Below are positions 18,047-28,382 of a stretch of DNA of 64,000 bases, piece after piece. How positions within the stretch are numbered: position 1 is the stretch's first letter; each line of letters opens with the position of its first letter. The DNA is from Leptolyngbya sp. CCY15150 (GTDB lineage Bacteria; Cyanobacteriota; Cyanobacteriia; RECH01): assembly GCF_016888135.1 (NCBI RefSeq), contig NZ_JACSWB010000218.1, positions 62,001 to 126,000 of the forward strand, in the 5' to 3' direction. The translations under genes were made by a program, and so were the position numbers. The notes beneath the pieces were generated by a model that saw only the letters and a list, made by a program, of their open reading frames with translations, had not been told where the DNA came from and made no database searches.

Positions 18047-19729
18047 ATGACGGATGCAATTGGCGCATTACCGAGGGATGTCGTCCATTTAATGGCGGCG
18101 GGCGAAGTGATCGATTCGCTGGCGGCGGTGGTGCGAGAACTTTCGGAAAATGCCATTGATGCTGGCGCAACTCGCATTGCGGTGACGGTGTGGGGATCGC
18201 AATGGCGGCTGCGGGTGGCGGACAATGGCGCGGGTTTATCGCTGCTGGACTTACAGCAAGCGGCTCTGCCCCACTACACCAGTAAAATCAAAACCTGTGA
18301 TGATCTGTGGCGGATTAAGAGTTTAGGATTTCGCGGGGAGGCTCTCCACAGTCTGGCCCAGCTTTCCATCTTAGATATTTGCAGCCGGCCGAGAGCAGCA
18401 GAGCATGGTTGGCAAGCTCACTACGGTCACGATGGGGTGCCCGTTGCCACGCAGACCGTAGCGATCGCCGCTGGAACGGTGGTGACGGTGCAGGATCTGT
18501 TTGGCAATTGGCCGGGACGGCGGCAGGGATTGCCCTCGTTACCCCAACAGTTGCGGGCGGTGCAGCTTATGGTACAGAAGCTGGCCCTATGCCATCCTCA
18601 GATTACCTGGCAGATGCAGCAGGGCGATCGCCCTTGGTTTTCGATCAGTGCAGGGCAGAGCGGCTGTGATATCTTGCCGCAATATCTACGGGATGTGCAG
18701 CGATCGGATTTGCGCGATGGACAGGTAGGTTTAGCCAATCCTGAGGGCGCTGACGGGGATACTCAGCGGGAGGATCCCCGTCTGTATGTCTTGCTAGGAC
18801 TGCCCGATCGCTGCCATCGCCACCGGCCAGATTGGGTGCATGTGGCTGTTAATGGCCGGATTGTCCAATGTCCTGAGCTAGAGCAAATTGTGGTGGGAGC
18901 CTTTCGCCACACCCTGCCCCGCGATCGCTACCCGGTTGGTTTTGTCCACCTGACCTTGCCACCAGAGTATGTGGACTGGAATCGCCACCCGGCTAAGGCA
19001 GAGCTTTACTTGCATCACCTGTCTCATTGGCAGGCCCAACTGCGGGAGGCGATCGCTCATCTGCTAAATCTACAGATCACGAATGGCGATTTGATCCCGC
19101 AGCGTACGGGGCAGGTGTTCAAAAGTGCTGAACAGTCCACCCGCTATTTACCCGGTGAAAATGGCCAGAAGCCGCGATCGCCCGTTAGCCTGCCTTTGAA
19201 AGCGATCGCCCAAGTGCATCAGATGTATATTTTGGCCGAGCATCCAACCGGCCTATGGTTGATTGAGCAGCACATTGCCCATGAGCGCGTGCTCTATGAA
19301 CACCTGTGCGATCGCTGGCAGATGGTTGACCTAGAACCGCCGTTGATTCTCCCCCAGCTCTCAGCATCGCAGGTGGAGCAATTGGAGCGTATTGGTGTGA
19401 AGGTGGATCTATTTGGCGATGATCTATGGGCCGCTAGAACCGCCCCTGAGCCCTTAGCCCAGCGGCCCGACTGTGCAGATGCGCTGCTGGAACTTAGCCG
19501 AGGGCCCGACCTGGATACGGCGCTGGTGGCCACGGCCTGTCGCACGGCGATTCGTAACGGCACGCCGCTGGAGCTGCAGGCGATGCAAACCTTGATTGAT
19601 CAATGGCAGACCACCCGCCATCCCCAAACCTGCCCCCATGGCCGCCCTATCTTTTTGCCCCTGGAGGAGTCGAGTCTATCTCGGTTCTTCCGGCGACATT
19701 GGGTGATTGGCAAGAGCCATGGGATCTAA
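18047..19729 (+). CDS. mutL: DNA mismatch repair protein MutL
   Basis: The 560-aa protein has the GHKL ATPase motifs: ENAIDAGA (Mg-binding Asn/catalytic Glu region, about residues 35-42), DNGAGL, TSKI and GFRGEAL. A shorter linker leads to a C-terminal endonuclease-type domain with EQHIAHERVLYE, the ACRTAIR segment and CPHGRP. These match MutL homologues from organisms lacking MutH, where the C-terminal domain nicks DNA with a divalent metal. The first position is E instead of D in DQHA, which I believe is common in cyanobacteria. ATG start at 18047. Confidence 0.92.
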   Translation: MTDAIGALPRDVVHLMAAGEVIDSLAAVVRELSENAIDAGATRIAVTVWGSQWRLRVADNGAGLSLLDLQQAALPHYTSKIKTCDDLWRIKSLGFRGEALHSLAQLSILDICSRPRAAEHGWQAHYGHDGVPVATQTVAIAAGTVVTVQDLFGNWPGRRQGLPSLPQQLRAVQLMVQKLALCHPQITWQMQQGDRPWFSISAGQSGCDILPQYLRDVQRSDLRDGQVGLANPEGADGDTQREDPRLYVLLGLPDRCHRHRPDWVHVAVNGRIVQCPELEQIVVGAFRHTLPRDRYPVGFVHLTLPPEYVDWNRHPAKAELYLHHLSHWQAQLREAIAHLLNLQITNGDLIPQRTGQVFKSAEQSTRYLPGENGQKPRSPVSLPLKAIAQVHQMYILAEHPTGLWLIEQHIAHERVLYEHLCDRWQMVDLEPPLILPQLSASQVEQLERIGVKVDLFGDDLWAARTAPEPLAQRPDCADALLELSRGPDLDTALVATACRTAIRNGTPLELQAMQTLIDQWQTTRHPQTCPHGRPIFLPLEESSLSRFFRRHWVIGKSHGI

Positions 19730-19759
19730 GGCTGGGGACGTGGGTGGACAATCGCTAGG

Positions 19760-21151
19760 TTAGCGTTCTGCTACGCCATCTTGACGAGCTGCTTGCTGCA
19801 CCGCCGCCGCCACGGCTGTTGCTACCCGTTCATCAAAGACGGAGGGAATAATATGTTCGCTATCCAGGTCGCTAGGCTTGATCAAGGAGGCGATCGCTGC
19901 TGCTGCTTCTAGATACATGAGGGTGGTCATGGTCTTGGCCCGGCAGTCTAGGGCTCCCCGGAAGATGCCGGGAAAGGCCAAAACATTGTTGATTTGATTG
20001 GGATAGTCACTGCGGCCGGTGGCCATCACGGCAACATCGCTGCTGATCAACTCCGGCTGAATTTCAGGAATGGGGTTGGCCATGGCAAAGACAATCGGGT
20101 CGCGGGCCATGGATCGCACCATGTCCGGTGTCACCACTCCCGGCACACTCACCCCAAGAAATACATCTGCGCCGATCATGGCGTCGGCGAGGGAGCCACC
20201 TTTCTCCACGGCGAACTCCCGCTTTTGGGAATTCAAATCGGTGCGGCTATGGCTGATGATGCCTCGGGAATCGCAAAGACAAATATGCTTGGCCCCTGCC
20301 TTTCGCAGGAGGCGAGCGATCGCCACTCCAGCTGCCCCGGCCCCATTCAGGACAATCCGCACCTCATCCATGGGCTTTTTCACCCACTTCAGGGCATTAA
20401 ACAGGGCGGCTAGGGTGACGACGGCGGTGCCATGTTGGTCATCATGGAAGATGGGGATATTCAGCTCTCGCTGAAGGCGGGCTTCAATTTCAAAGCAGCG
20501 GGGAGCGCTAATGTCTTCTAGGTTAATGCCGCCAAACACGGGGGAAATATTTTTCACCGTTTCCACGATGGCATCGGTGTCTTGGGTGGCGAGACAGACA
20601 GGGAATGCATCGATCCCCGCAAATTCTCGAAACAGCATGGCCTTGCCTTCCATGACCGGCAACGCTCCCTCTGGGCCTAAATTACCTAGTCCCAGCACGG
20701 CACTACCATCGGTGACGATCGCCACGGTGTTGCTTTTGATGGTGAGATTAAATACCTGCTCGGGATCATTGGCGATCGCGGTACAAATTCGGCCAACCCC
20801 TGGGGTATAAGCCATGGCCAGATCCCCCTGATTTTTCAGGGATAATTTGCTGCGAACTTCGATCTTGCCGCCTCGGTGTAGGGCAAAGGTGCGGTCATAC
20901 ACATCCAGCACTACAATGTCGGTGAGCGCTCGCACGGCGTTGACAATGATTTCTGCATGTTCAGAACTAGATGCATCCACCGTAATGTCGCGCACAATCA
21001 CCTTGCGGGTTTGCTCCACTAAATCAATCTGCCCGATATTGCCCCCGGCCTGGGCGATCGCTTGGGTCACATTGGCCAGCATCCCGGCTTGGTTGGGAAT
21101 TTGAAATCGGATCGTTAGACTGTAGCTGGGGTTAGGTGTCAGATTGACCAT
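19760..21151 (-). CDS. NAD(P)-dependent malic enzyme with N-terminal ACT domain
   Basis: The 463-aa protein starts with an ACT domain (residues about 8-85: LTIRFQIPNQAGMLANVTQAIAQAGGNI), followed by the malic enzyme catalytic region (SLKNQGDLAMAYTPGVG, the catalytic Tyr in this segment; FHDDQHGTAVVTLAA, metal-binding Asp residues; VLNGAGAAGVAIARLL, NAD-binding Rossmann loop). It decarboxylates malate to pyruvate in the cytoplasm. An ACT domain implies possible amino-acid or other small-ligand control. Convergent with mutL, 30 bp apart. Confidence 0.92.
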   Translation of the reverse strand: MVNLTPNPSYSLTIRFQIPNQAGMLANVTQAIAQAGGNIGQIDLVEQTRKVIVRDITVDASSSEHAEIIVNAVRALTDIVVLDVYDRTFALHRGGKIEVRSKLSLKNQGDLAMAYTPGVGRICTAIANDPEQVFNLTIKSNTVAIVTDGSAVLGLGNLGPEGALPVMEGKAMLFREFAGIDAFPVCLATQDTDAIVETVKNISPVFGGINLEDISAPRCFEIEARLQRELNIPIFHDDQHGTAVVTLAALFNALKWVKKPMDEVRIVLNGAGAAGVAIARLLRKAGAKHICLCDSRGIISHSRTDLNSQKREFAVEKGGSLADAMIGADVFLGVSVPGVVTPDMVRSMARDPIVFAMANPIPEIQPELISSDVAVMATGRSDYPNQINNVLAFPGIFRGALDCRAKTMTTLMYLEAAAAIASLIKPSDLDSEHIIPSVFDERVATAVAAAVQQAARQDGVAER

Positions 21152-21568
21152 GGTGTTTGCGTCGCTTCAATAAAAAAAGGGTTCCTTCATCCTGACGGAT
21201 TGATGACCGCTGCAACCGTCATATGGGTAACAGGACTGAGTTAGCATACTACGGATGTCAGCGGCGATCGCCTGTTATACCAACTTTCTGAAGACCTACT
21301 ATCCTTAGCCCGCGCCCTCCATATCTATCTCTGAGGGCGAGAGGTTTTGACGTTAACGATCCTGTAGCCTGATCGTACGAGAATGGATAGTACGTGGATG
21401 AACTCCATTGAATGGAACTGCCGGGTTTCGACGTCGCTCAATCCTCTTCTCATCAAGATTGGAGCATTATGTCGGGTTTCGACGTCGCTCAACCCTCGTC
21501 TTAGGTTCTCCCACGTACTGAGAACTCAGTCCCTTCCCTGTCGCACTGTCCACGGTTGTTTTGTCGTT
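21152..21568. repeat. spacer with a duplicated 20-bp palindrome-like word
   Basis: The divergent spacer between the malic enzyme gene and the SRPBCC gene holds two identical 20-bp words beginning CGGGTTTCGACG, at 21422-21441 and 21473-21492 (51-bp period). Each contains GGGTT...AACCC flanking GACGTC, so it can fold back. Similar words (GGGTTTCG...CAACCC) are dispersed in many cyanobacterial genomes. Confidence 0.7.
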
Positions 21569-22009
21569 ATGCCTAGCCTTTACACCGAAACGATTATTCA
21601 TGCTCCACGGGCAGTGGTCTGGCAGGCCCTTGTCCGCAAGCAAGACTGGCTGAAGTGGAATACGTTTTTATTCGATCGCCAGCCCGAGCAAGCTTTTCAA
21701 GAAGGGCGATCGCTGCTGCTGTCGGTGCGGCGGGTGGAGGGGGGCGACGAGATAGAATTTGAGGCTTCGGTCAACCGCGTGCAGGAAAACTGTTACCTGC
21801 GATGGCGCTCTTCAGTTCCAGGTTTGTGGAATGAGCATAGTTTTGAGCTACAGGATGTGGGCGTGAATCTCACGCAATGTATGCATCGCAATCGCTTTGA
21901 TGGTCTAGTGGCACCGATGATTCTGCCTTTTATCCGCCAAGATGAGCAGCGGGGGATGCGGCGCATGGCCCAAGAACTGCGGCAGTATGCTGAATACCTC
22001 AGTTACTAA
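21569..22009 (+). CDS. SRPBCC (START-like) domain protein
   Basis: The 146-aa product fits the polyketide-cyclase/START-like fold: TETIIHAPRAVVWQALVRKQDWLKWN at the N-terminus is the typical opening strand-helix, followed by antiparallel strands and a long C-terminal helix (QDEQRGMRRMAQELRQYAE). The family binds small hydrophobic ligands. I start it at ATG 21569; the in-frame extension to 21383 only translates the duplicated 20-bp repeats. It ends 4 bp inside the convergent SLH gene. Confidence 0.75.
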   Translation: MPSLYTETIIHAPRAVVWQALVRKQDWLKWNTFLFDRQPEQAFQEGRSLLLSVRRVEGGDEIEFEASVNRVQENCYLRWRSSVPGLWNEHSFELQDVGVNLTQCMHRNRFDGLVAPMILPFIRQDEQRGMRRMAQELRQYAEYLSY

Positions 22010-23262
22010 GTTTGGGAATTGTCTAGCTCATTGCCATTTGTAGAATTGTTGCCATCAGACCTAGTGCCATCAGACCTAGTGCCATCAGAATCCACGGAGC
22101 GATCGCTTGCGTCGATGTCTTCTGTGTCCATTGTGTCCATGTCTTCATCCCCGGTGCTTGGATCACGGCTCTCTTGGCTACGGGTACGCAGCACGTCTTG
22201 AGCCGATCGCCCATCGCCTTGATAGCCAAAAAACCACAGCACAGCAGCAGCTTCAGCGCGGGTGACCGATCGCTTCGGCTGCAGCAGGGTGGTAAAACCA
22301 AAGGCGCGGCGGGTGCTGGCCCGTTCCCCATTTTGGTAATCGGCTAGTACGGCCTGCAGGGCATCGGGATCAATCTGTCCGGCATCTTGAAAGCCCCAAG
22401 TTTGGCTGATGGCTTCAACAGAGGCCGTGGGCAGGGGCTGGCGTAAATCTAGGGGCACCTTCCAGCGCAGAGCCGTTTCACGGGTCAAGGGTTCGTCGGG
22501 GCGAAAGTTGACGGTGGTGGCATTGCCTGACAGCGGACTGGGCAGCAGACCGGCTTCAGCTAAGCCCTGAATGGCGGCAAAGTCGGGATCGCTGGGGGGC
22601 ACATCTTGAAAGGCAGGCTGAGCGGTGTCGGTGGCTAAGCGAATGCGATAACTGGGGCGATCGCTAAACAGTTGATTATTGGTGGCGACTAGCCAACGAG
22701 CAAACTCGCGGCGGGTCACCGGTTGATTAGGTCGTACTACGTTGCGTTGATCCGGTGGATTGGATTGATCCGGTGGGTCAGCCGCGTCTGCCGCGTCTAC
22801 GGTTTCAGACTCCAGCACGCCCAACTCCGCTAGGTCTAGGAGGTAGGGGCGCAAATCCTCAGGAGCGTCGTCTAAATCGGCAAATTGCTGGGGCGGCCGC
22901 GGCGGCAGGACATCCAATGCTTGTCCAAGTCGATCAGCGCTTGGGAAAAGCCACTGTTGTCCGAACTGGTCGCCCAATTCCATGGGCTGCTCGGGGGCGG
23001 ACGGTTGGAAGGAGGACGATGATGGCGCTGGTACCTCCGGATCTGCTCCATCGGTATATCGCGGATCCGCAGACAGGGATCGCTCTACGTCCTCCGCAAA
23101 CGGACTGTTTGCACAGGATGCGATCCCTCCCCCAAGCAGAATCAGCCCTAGGGCGATACTGCAGGGGCGTTGGATACGTTGATAAATCCAACGCGATCGC
23201 TTCACTGCCAGCAACCGAAGCTGCTCTACATGCGATCGCGTCCTTCCAAGTCGCTCGATCAT
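22006..23262 (-). CDS. SLH-domain lipoprotein
   Basis: A basic N-terminal region and hydrophobic stretch end in GGGIASCAN, a plausible lipobox with the acylated Cys near residue 51 of this start, so the protein is probably a lipoprotein. Residues from about 135 onward contain SLH-type segments (VTRREFARWLVATNNQLF, LTRETALRW, VTRAEAAAVLWFFGY), typical for anchoring to peptidoglycan-linked polymers. The C-terminus is an Asp/Ser/Thr-rich disordered tail. I use the ATG at 23262; the longest frame begins with TTG at 23274, and a GTG at 23205 would give a more ordinary signal length. Confidence 0.78.
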   Translation of the reverse strand: MIERLGRTRSHVEQLRLLAVKRSRWIYQRIQRPCSIALGLILLGGGIASCANSPFAEDVERSLSADPRYTDGADPEVPAPSSSSFQPSAPEQPMELGDQFGQQWLFPSADRLGQALDVLPPRPPQQFADLDDAPEDLRPYLLDLAELGVLESETVDAADAADPPDQSNPPDQRNVVRPNQPVTRREFARWLVATNNQLFSDRPSYRIRLATDTAQPAFQDVPPSDPDFAAIQGLAEAGLLPSPLSGNATTVNFRPDEPLTRETALRWKVPLDLRQPLPTASVEAISQTWGFQDAGQIDPDALQAVLADYQNGERASTRRAFGFTTLLQPKRSVTRAEAAAVLWFFGYQGDGRSAQDVLRTRSQESRDPSTGDEDMDTMDTEDIDASDRSVDSDGTRSDGTRSDGNNSTNGNELDNSQT

Positions 23263-23297
23263 CTCGATCCTCAATAGCCCAACAGTCGTTAGCCGGG

Positions 23298-23906
23298 CTA
23301 GGCTTTCCGGGAGTAGTACTCAACCACTAGGAGCTCGTTGATTTGTAGCGCGATCCACTCACGTTCAATCAACCCGGTTACCTTACACTCTAGCTTGCTC
23401 TTGTCGAACTCTAGGTGGGTGGGCAGGTTGGCTAAACCAGGGAACTGGAGGTTGGCTTCCACGAGTTTGCGAGAGCGATCGGTATCCCGAACCCCAATCA
23501 CATCACCGGGTTTGCACTGGTAGCTGGCGATATCTAGAACACGGCCGTTCACGGTCACGTGACCATGGTTGACCAACTGACGAGCGCCTGGAATGGTGGG
23601 AGCCATACCTAAGCGGAAGACCGTGTTGTCTAGACGCATTTCCAGCATCTGCAAAAGAGCTTGCCCCGTTGAAGTGGTGGAGCGTCGGGCCTTTTTCACA
23701 TAGGTCACCAACTGCCGCTCGGTGACGCCGTAGTTGTAGCGTAGTTTTTGCTTTTCTTCTAGACGAATGGCATATTCAGAGCGCTTCCGACGGGCTTGGC
23801 CATGTTGCCCAGGCGGATAGGCTTTTCTGGGGGTTTTGCGGGTCAATCCTGGCAGATCTCCCAAGCGGCGCACCACCCTTAGGCGCGGACCTCGATATCG
23901 AGACAT
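23298..23906 (-). CDS. rpsD: 30S ribosomal protein S4
   Basis: The 202-aa protein has the S4 layout: [16 protein letters not shown] at the N-terminus, [29 protein letters not shown], and the RNA-binding S4 domain with [11 protein letters not shown] and [14 protein letters not shown]. It nucleates 16S rRNA assembly. Length and start are standard. It lacks the zinc-binding cysteines of some S4 proteins, as in other cyanobacteria. The SLH gene follows 35 bp downstream on the same strand. Confidence 0.97.
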   Translation of the reverse strand: MSRYRGPRLRVVRRLGDLPGLTRKTPRKAYPPGQHGQARRKRSEYAIRLEEKQKLRYNYGVTERQLVTYVKKARRSTTSTGQALLQMLEMRLDNTVFRLGMAPTIPGARQLVNHGHVTVNGRVLDIASYQCKPGDVIGVRDTDRSRKLVEANLQFPGLANLPTHLEFDKSKLECKVTGLIEREWIALQINELLVVEYYSRKA

Positions 23907-24171
23907 TGATTTCTTTTCCTCTCTCTAAGAACGTACCCAAAACTCTAATTCTAGGGATAAAACCCCACAAACGCAACTCATTCACGCTATAGTGAATTTA
24001 AGGCGCTCTGTTAGTGTACGTGAATAGTATGCTACAGTATGCGGAGTGTTGAGCAGCCCCGGTAGTACAGCTAGCTACGCATTGTATTACTGCATCCGAT
24101 ATCGTCCTGAATCCGATGTCGTCCATAGTCGGGTTGCATGTAAGATCTTTTCAAAAATTTACAATTTTGTT

Positions 24172-24402
24172 ATGTCTAAAGGTGTTTTGAGCCAGCCGGT
24201 TATTCACCCAATGGTGAAGTTCCAGCGCAAGGTAGACTCCCTAGTCAAGTCTGGTGTTGTGAAATCATCCGATAGTATCTGGAAAATCGCGTTGCTCTAT
24301 GGCGACGATTGGGCCTATTGGAAACAAGAGCTGGAAGATTTCGAATTTTCTGTGCAGGATCCGATTGGGGATCTGTTGGTGGTTGAAAGCTGGGATGATT
24401 GA
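24172..24402 (+). CDS. DUF4327 family small protein
   Basis: The 76-aa product (MSKGVLSQPVIHPMVKFQRK) contains VDSLVKSGVVKSSDSIWKIA, LLYGDDWAYWKQELEDFEFS and QDPIGDLLVVESWDD, matching my memory of the cyanobacterial DUF4327 family. The function is unknown. I use the ATG at 24172 because the family starts a few residues before HPMV; the frame extends upstream to 24046 without similarity. Soluble, acidic. Confidence 0.75.
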   Translation: MSKGVLSQPVIHPMVKFQRKVDSLVKSGVVKSSDSIWKIALLYGDDWAYWKQELEDFEFSVQDPIGDLLVVESWDD

Positions 24403-24749
24403 TCCCTCAACTGTTCCAGTCTGATCAACTCTAGTTTAATCCACTGCTTGGCAGTCGGTACTGTATCTCTGGGGGATGGTTGTTCCAATACCTGTGAATA
24501 GCTATCCCTTTTGCTTGGCCCCTTTTCCTTGGGTTGGTCACGTGATGTTTCCCGCTATGGCGATCGCCCCTTTCCTGAGAAGGCGTTTGCCTCCGGGATC
24601 TCCGGGATTGTTTCGCTAGGGCCCCGACCCGATCAGTCTGAACCGTTATGGGATGCAGTCTGTCCCAACCAAGGTGCAATGGCTATTTTTGCCATGGTTG
24701 CACCAGCCGCCACCCTGAGGATCTCGATCCAAGGTAATTGCGTTGGCGT
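24403..24749. other. spacer, no gene seen
   Basis: This 347-bp gap lies between the DUF4327 gene and the end of the EcsC-like gene. Both strands contain short frames of 80-82 codons that mirror each other and show no domain or ribosome binding site; I do not call them. No obvious terminator or tRNA is present. Confidence 0.4.
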
Positions 24750-26192
24750 CTAGATTGTAGTCGCTGATGATGCTTGCTGCATCTGCTGGGCGATCGCGTC
24801 TAGAATATCCTGCTCGGCGGCTGTAATAGTGTCGTCGAGGTGGGCAATGCGCTCACATTGGGCGAAGACAGAGCTGGTAAAGGTGCTGTCTAATTGAGGT
24901 AACAGATTCTCCAATGGTGGTGGATCTGATAGGTTAAGGGCGATCGCTTCCAAGGATGCAGGACTTAAACCAACCTGTTCTAGTGAGGGCAGCATCAGAT
25001 CCCAGGTTTGGTCGGGATGACTGGCCAACACCATATGCACCAGAACCTGATCCATCAGAGTTTGCTGGTCAATGGCGTGATCTTGGAAGTCTTGCGTATC
25101 TCTTACTAGCCCATCAAGGTCTTGCTCGTTGAGTGCTTGGTGCTCACCACCCATACTGTAAAACTGACAGGCGGCGTGGCCTAGAGTATAGAGCATGACG
25201 GCATTGGAACTAGCGCCGATCAGGGCCCCCGCCACTGGTGCTGTTTTGAGTAGACCCAGTCCGGCTTTGAGAGCACGACTGCCGCCTAAACTTAAGCCAA
25301 AAATAGCGAGCACCTCACCTTTGCGGGCAGGGTCTTGGAGATCGAGCCCATAGGCGGCGGCAATCTGGTAAACCAGTTCTGCTTGCAGGAGGGTGGTGGC
25401 CATGAGGTCTACGGTAAAGGTGGCGGCGGCCAGACCGGGGATGAAGCTGCCGGCCAATCCTGTTCCCCCTGCCAATAAGGTCTTTTCCACCATCAAATGA
25501 TGGGCGATTTGCCGTGGCGTTTCTTCCGGATGTTTTTTCTCTAGGCGACGCACTGCCTGTTCTGCCTTGACCAGATCGACGTGATCGGTGACGCCCAACA
25601 GCCAATCTAAATTGAGTATGGACGTTGTTCGTCGCAGCAGGGGATTATCTGTGACCCAGGAGACGGCTTTCCCTACTGTACTTGTCGTTTGTTGCAGAGC
25701 CTGGTGGGTTTGCTGGGTGGCAGATTCTCCTAAGTTGACTACGGTAGCGGCTGCCTGGGATGCGGCGCTGCTCATGGTTTTGCCGGTGTGGGCGGCGGTG
25801 TCGCTCATCCGTTGACCTGTTTGAGCAGTGGTTTGAGCGATCGCTTCACCGGCATCTGTCATCACCGTTTTGACAGATTGTTGGGCTTGCTTTGCAGATT
25901 CTCCAACTGTTTTTCCAAACTCTGAAAGTTTATTGGACACTGCTGACCAACGATTGGGCGGAGTAGGCGGTGTTACCTCAATTTCAGTACTCTCAATGCT
26001 TTCAGTACTCTCGTTACTGTCTGAGTCTGTCTTTATATCAGGCTGGGGCAACGACTCAGGGGGCGTGGCGTCGGATGGGTTGGGATGAGACATGGCACTA
26101 GGGGCGATCGCAGTGAAGAATAGGGTTAGTCTCGACAGGACTAGGCCCAGCGTAACCCAATGAAGAAGAGAATTCCCATGGGACTGAACCAT
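24750..26192 (-). CDS. EcsC-like membrane-associated protein, unknown function
   Basis: The 480-aa product has a signal-like N-terminal hydrophobic segment (about residues 10-33), an acidic Ser/Glu/Asp-rich stretch, a region with repeated SAKQAQQSVKTV/AAHTGKTMSSAA heptads (about 85-180), and a core (about 190-350) with GSFIPGLAAATFTVDLMATT, LQAELVYQIAAAYGLDLQDP and further hydrophobic helices. The core resembles EcsC-family proteins. The C-terminal ~100 residues are helical. Function is unknown. ATG at 26192. Confidence 0.5.
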   Translation of the reverse strand: MVQSHGNSLLHWVTLGLVLSRLTLFFTAIAPSAMSHPNPSDATPPESLPQPDIKTDSDSNESTESIESTEIEVTPPTPPNRWSAVSNKLSEFGKTVGESAKQAQQSVKTVMTDAGEAIAQTTAQTGQRMSDTAAHTGKTMSSAASQAAATVVNLGESATQQTHQALQQTTSTVGKAVSWVTDNPLLRRTTSILNLDWLLGVTDHVDLVKAEQAVRRLEKKHPEETPRQIAHHLMVEKTLLAGGTGLAGSFIPGLAAATFTVDLMATTLLQAELVYQIAAAYGLDLQDPARKGEVLAIFGLSLGGSRALKAGLGLLKTAPVAGALIGASSNAVMLYTLGHAACQFYSMGGEHQALNEQDLDGLVRDTQDFQDHAIDQQTLMDQVLVHMVLASHPDQTWDLMLPSLEQVGLSPASLEAIALNLSDPPPLENLLPQLDSTFTSSVFAQCERIAHLDDTITAAEQDILDAIAQQMQQASSATTI

Positions 26193-26279
26193 GTCCTACA
26201 ATGCACCCTAGCTTCACCTTCTCAGGGAACGGGCCTCATTTCGGATAGCCATACCCCATGGATCCTGATCTAGCGGGGC

Positions 26280-28205
26280 TTATAGGTTAGCGATCGCCAC
26301 CGGCTCAATAGTCTCGGCTAGCTCAAAACCAAAGACCTGGGCATAGAAATAGAGTTCGCCATCTAAGGTGCGTTTAATATTCTCCGCCTTACGAAAGCCG
26401 TGCTGCTCCCCTGCAAACAGCACATAGGCGACCGGCAACCCCTTATCTTTGAGGGCAGAGACCATCATTTCGGCCTGATTGGGGGGCACAATTTTATCTT
26501 CGTCACCCTGGAAGAAAATCACTGGGCAGGCTAGCTGATGAATATGGTGGATGGGCGATCGCGCTTCGTACAGATCTTGGCGTTCGGGGTAGGGGCCAAT
26601 TAATCCGTCAAGATATCGTGACTCAAACTTATGGGTATCTTCCGCCAGAGCTTTGAGATCACTGACGCCGTAGTAGCTGGCCCCGGCCTTAAAGGTATTC
26701 CGGAAGGTGAGGGCCGCTAGGGTCGTGTAACCGCCAGCACTGCCGCCCTGAATCACCAAGCGATCGCCATCCACTTGCCCCTGCTGCACCAGATATTCTG
26801 CACCATGAGCACAGTCGTCTACATCCACGATGCCCCAGTTGCCCTTGAGGCGTTCGCGATAGGCTCGACCATAGCCGGTACTACCGCCATAGTTGACATC
26901 GAGAATGCCAATGCCGCGACTTGTCCAATATTGAATACCGGGGTTGAAGGTAGCTGAAGTGGCCGCCGTCGGCCCGCCATGGCCCTGCACCCGCAGGGGT
27001 GGACGTTCACCCTCTGGGGCCACAAAGTCTTTATTTTGGGGTGGGTAGTAAATAGCGTGGGCGGTTAGACCATTGCTGGTGGGAAATTCAATCACCTGGG
27101 GCATGGAGAGATAGCCGGGATCGATGTCCATCTGGCTAGAACGACGCAGCACCTGCACCTGTTCGGTGATCAAATCTAGGGCAGCGATCGCACTGGGAGC
27201 ATCGGGGGAACCGCCCAAAAATACAGCTTGCTTGTCGGAGACTTGCAGGCCACCGATGGCAGTGTAGGGGGTGGCGATCGGCGTTAGCTTTTTAGTTGTT
27301 GTATCTAACCGAGCCAACACCTGAATGCCGCGTTCCACATAGGTGCAGATCAGGGTATCGACTGAGGCAAAACCGTAGGTGGCCATACGGAACACCCATT
27401 GGGGTAGGCCAAACTCGGCTGATTTAGGACACATGGGTTCAACCATGTTGTCATGCCAGCGGTAGAGATTCCACCAGCCGGTGCGATCGCTGACGAAATA
27501 GAGCACGCCGTCGGGCGACCATTCCGGCTGAAACACGGATTCTTCCAAGCCACCAGCAATGCAGTGTGCGCCATGTACCTGGCCTTGCTCATCGACCTCA
27601 GCCAGCCACAGTTCCGTGCCATCCCAGGGCATATTGGGATGGTTCCAGCTAATCCAAGCGAGGTGGCGACCATCGGGGCTGAGGCGGGGCGATGCATAGA
27701 AGTCACTGCCGGACACCAGCACAGTGCCGTAGCTGTCTGGATCTAGGCTCAGGGCAGCGATCGCGTTGACCGGTTCGCCATCCCCACTGCCATCTTCACG
27801 GATACAGACTAAACGCTGACGTCCTGCATCCCATACGGCATCGGCGTAGCGATAGGGCCCCTCCGGGGTCACGGGCGTCGGATCTGCTCCCGGCGCTTGG
27901 CGATAGAGACGTTGATCTAGAAAATTCGAGAAATAGACAATTCCATCGACGACAATATAGGCTCCGCCGCCATATTCATGGACACGGGTACGTACATTAA
28001 ACGGAGCTGGGGTGACATCTTGGGTGCTGCCAGCCTTCCAACTGACCACAACATTGCGGCCCCCTTCCGTAGGCCGCCCCTCACTCCAATAGAGGCGATC
28101 GCCATCTAGGCGAATTTCACCCAGCCGCAGACTACCCGCCACAATGAGGTCAGAGGTAATGGGTGAGGCCCAACTTCCATAGGGAGCAACTTGAGGTTCA
28201 GACAT
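26280..28205 (-). CDS. S9 family prolyl oligopeptidase-type peptidase
   Basis: The 641-aa protein has an N-terminal beta-propeller (residues about 30-380, with [16 protein letters not shown] and [20 protein letters not shown] blades) and a C-terminal alpha/beta-hydrolase domain. The nucleophile is in [10 protein letters not shown], the acid likely in [12 protein letters not shown] and the His in GEQHGFRK. It should cleave short peptides or acyl-peptides in the cytoplasm; no signal peptide is seen. The ATG at 28205 ([10 protein letters not shown]) is preferred to one 12 codons upstream. It is the dipeptidyl/acylaminoacyl-type S9 class, substrate unknown. Confidence 0.9.
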   Translation of the reverse strand: MSEPQVAPYGSWASPITSDLIVAGSLRLGEIRLDGDRLYWSEGRPTEGGRNVVVSWKAGSTQDVTPAPFNVRTRVHEYGGGAYIVVDGIVYFSNFLDQRLYRQAPGADPTPVTPEGPYRYADAVWDAGRQRLVCIREDGSGDGEPVNAIAALSLDPDSYGTVLVSGSDFYASPRLSPDGRHLAWISWNHPNMPWDGTELWLAEVDEQGQVHGAHCIAGGLEESVFQPEWSPDGVLYFVSDRTGWWNLYRWHDNMVEPMCPKSAEFGLPQWVFRMATYGFASVDTLICTYVERGIQVLARLDTTTKKLTPIATPYTAIGGLQVSDKQAVFLGGSPDAPSAIAALDLITEQVQVLRRSSQMDIDPGYLSMPQVIEFPTSNGLTAHAIYYPPQNKDFVAPEGERPPLRVQGHGGPTAATSATFNPGIQYWTSRGIGILDVNYGGSTGYGRAYRERLKGNWGIVDVDDCAHGAEYLVQQGQVDGDRLVIQGGSAGGYTTLAALTFRNTFKAGASYYGVSDLKALAEDTHKFESRYLDGLIGPYPERQDLYEARSPIHHIHQLACPVIFFQGDEDKIVPPNQAEMMVSALKDKGLPVAYVLFAGEQHGFRKAENIKRTLDGELYFYAQVFGFELAETIEPVAIANL

Positions 28206-28382
28206 AATACTTCGCAGACCAGAAAACCTTACATCATACAAAGATAGAAGGTTCTGCCGGTGATGCGCTAGGGCTCAAGCTATTCTCAGGGTGAAACCGA
28301 CCCTGATTCCAACTAGGTCGTGCTTCAACGATCATGGTTGTGAGTGCTAGAACGCTGATTCATCCAGGATTCAATCTGCCAT

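Noticed and set aside
18047-19729. E in place of D in the MutL DQHA motif as a possible inactivation
   Set aside because: As I recall this is usual for cyanobacterial MutL, and the other endonuclease motifs are present.
24511-24753. 80-codon plus-strand frame before the EcsC-like gene
   Set aside because: Mirrors a minus-strand frame of similar length and has no domain or ribosome binding site.
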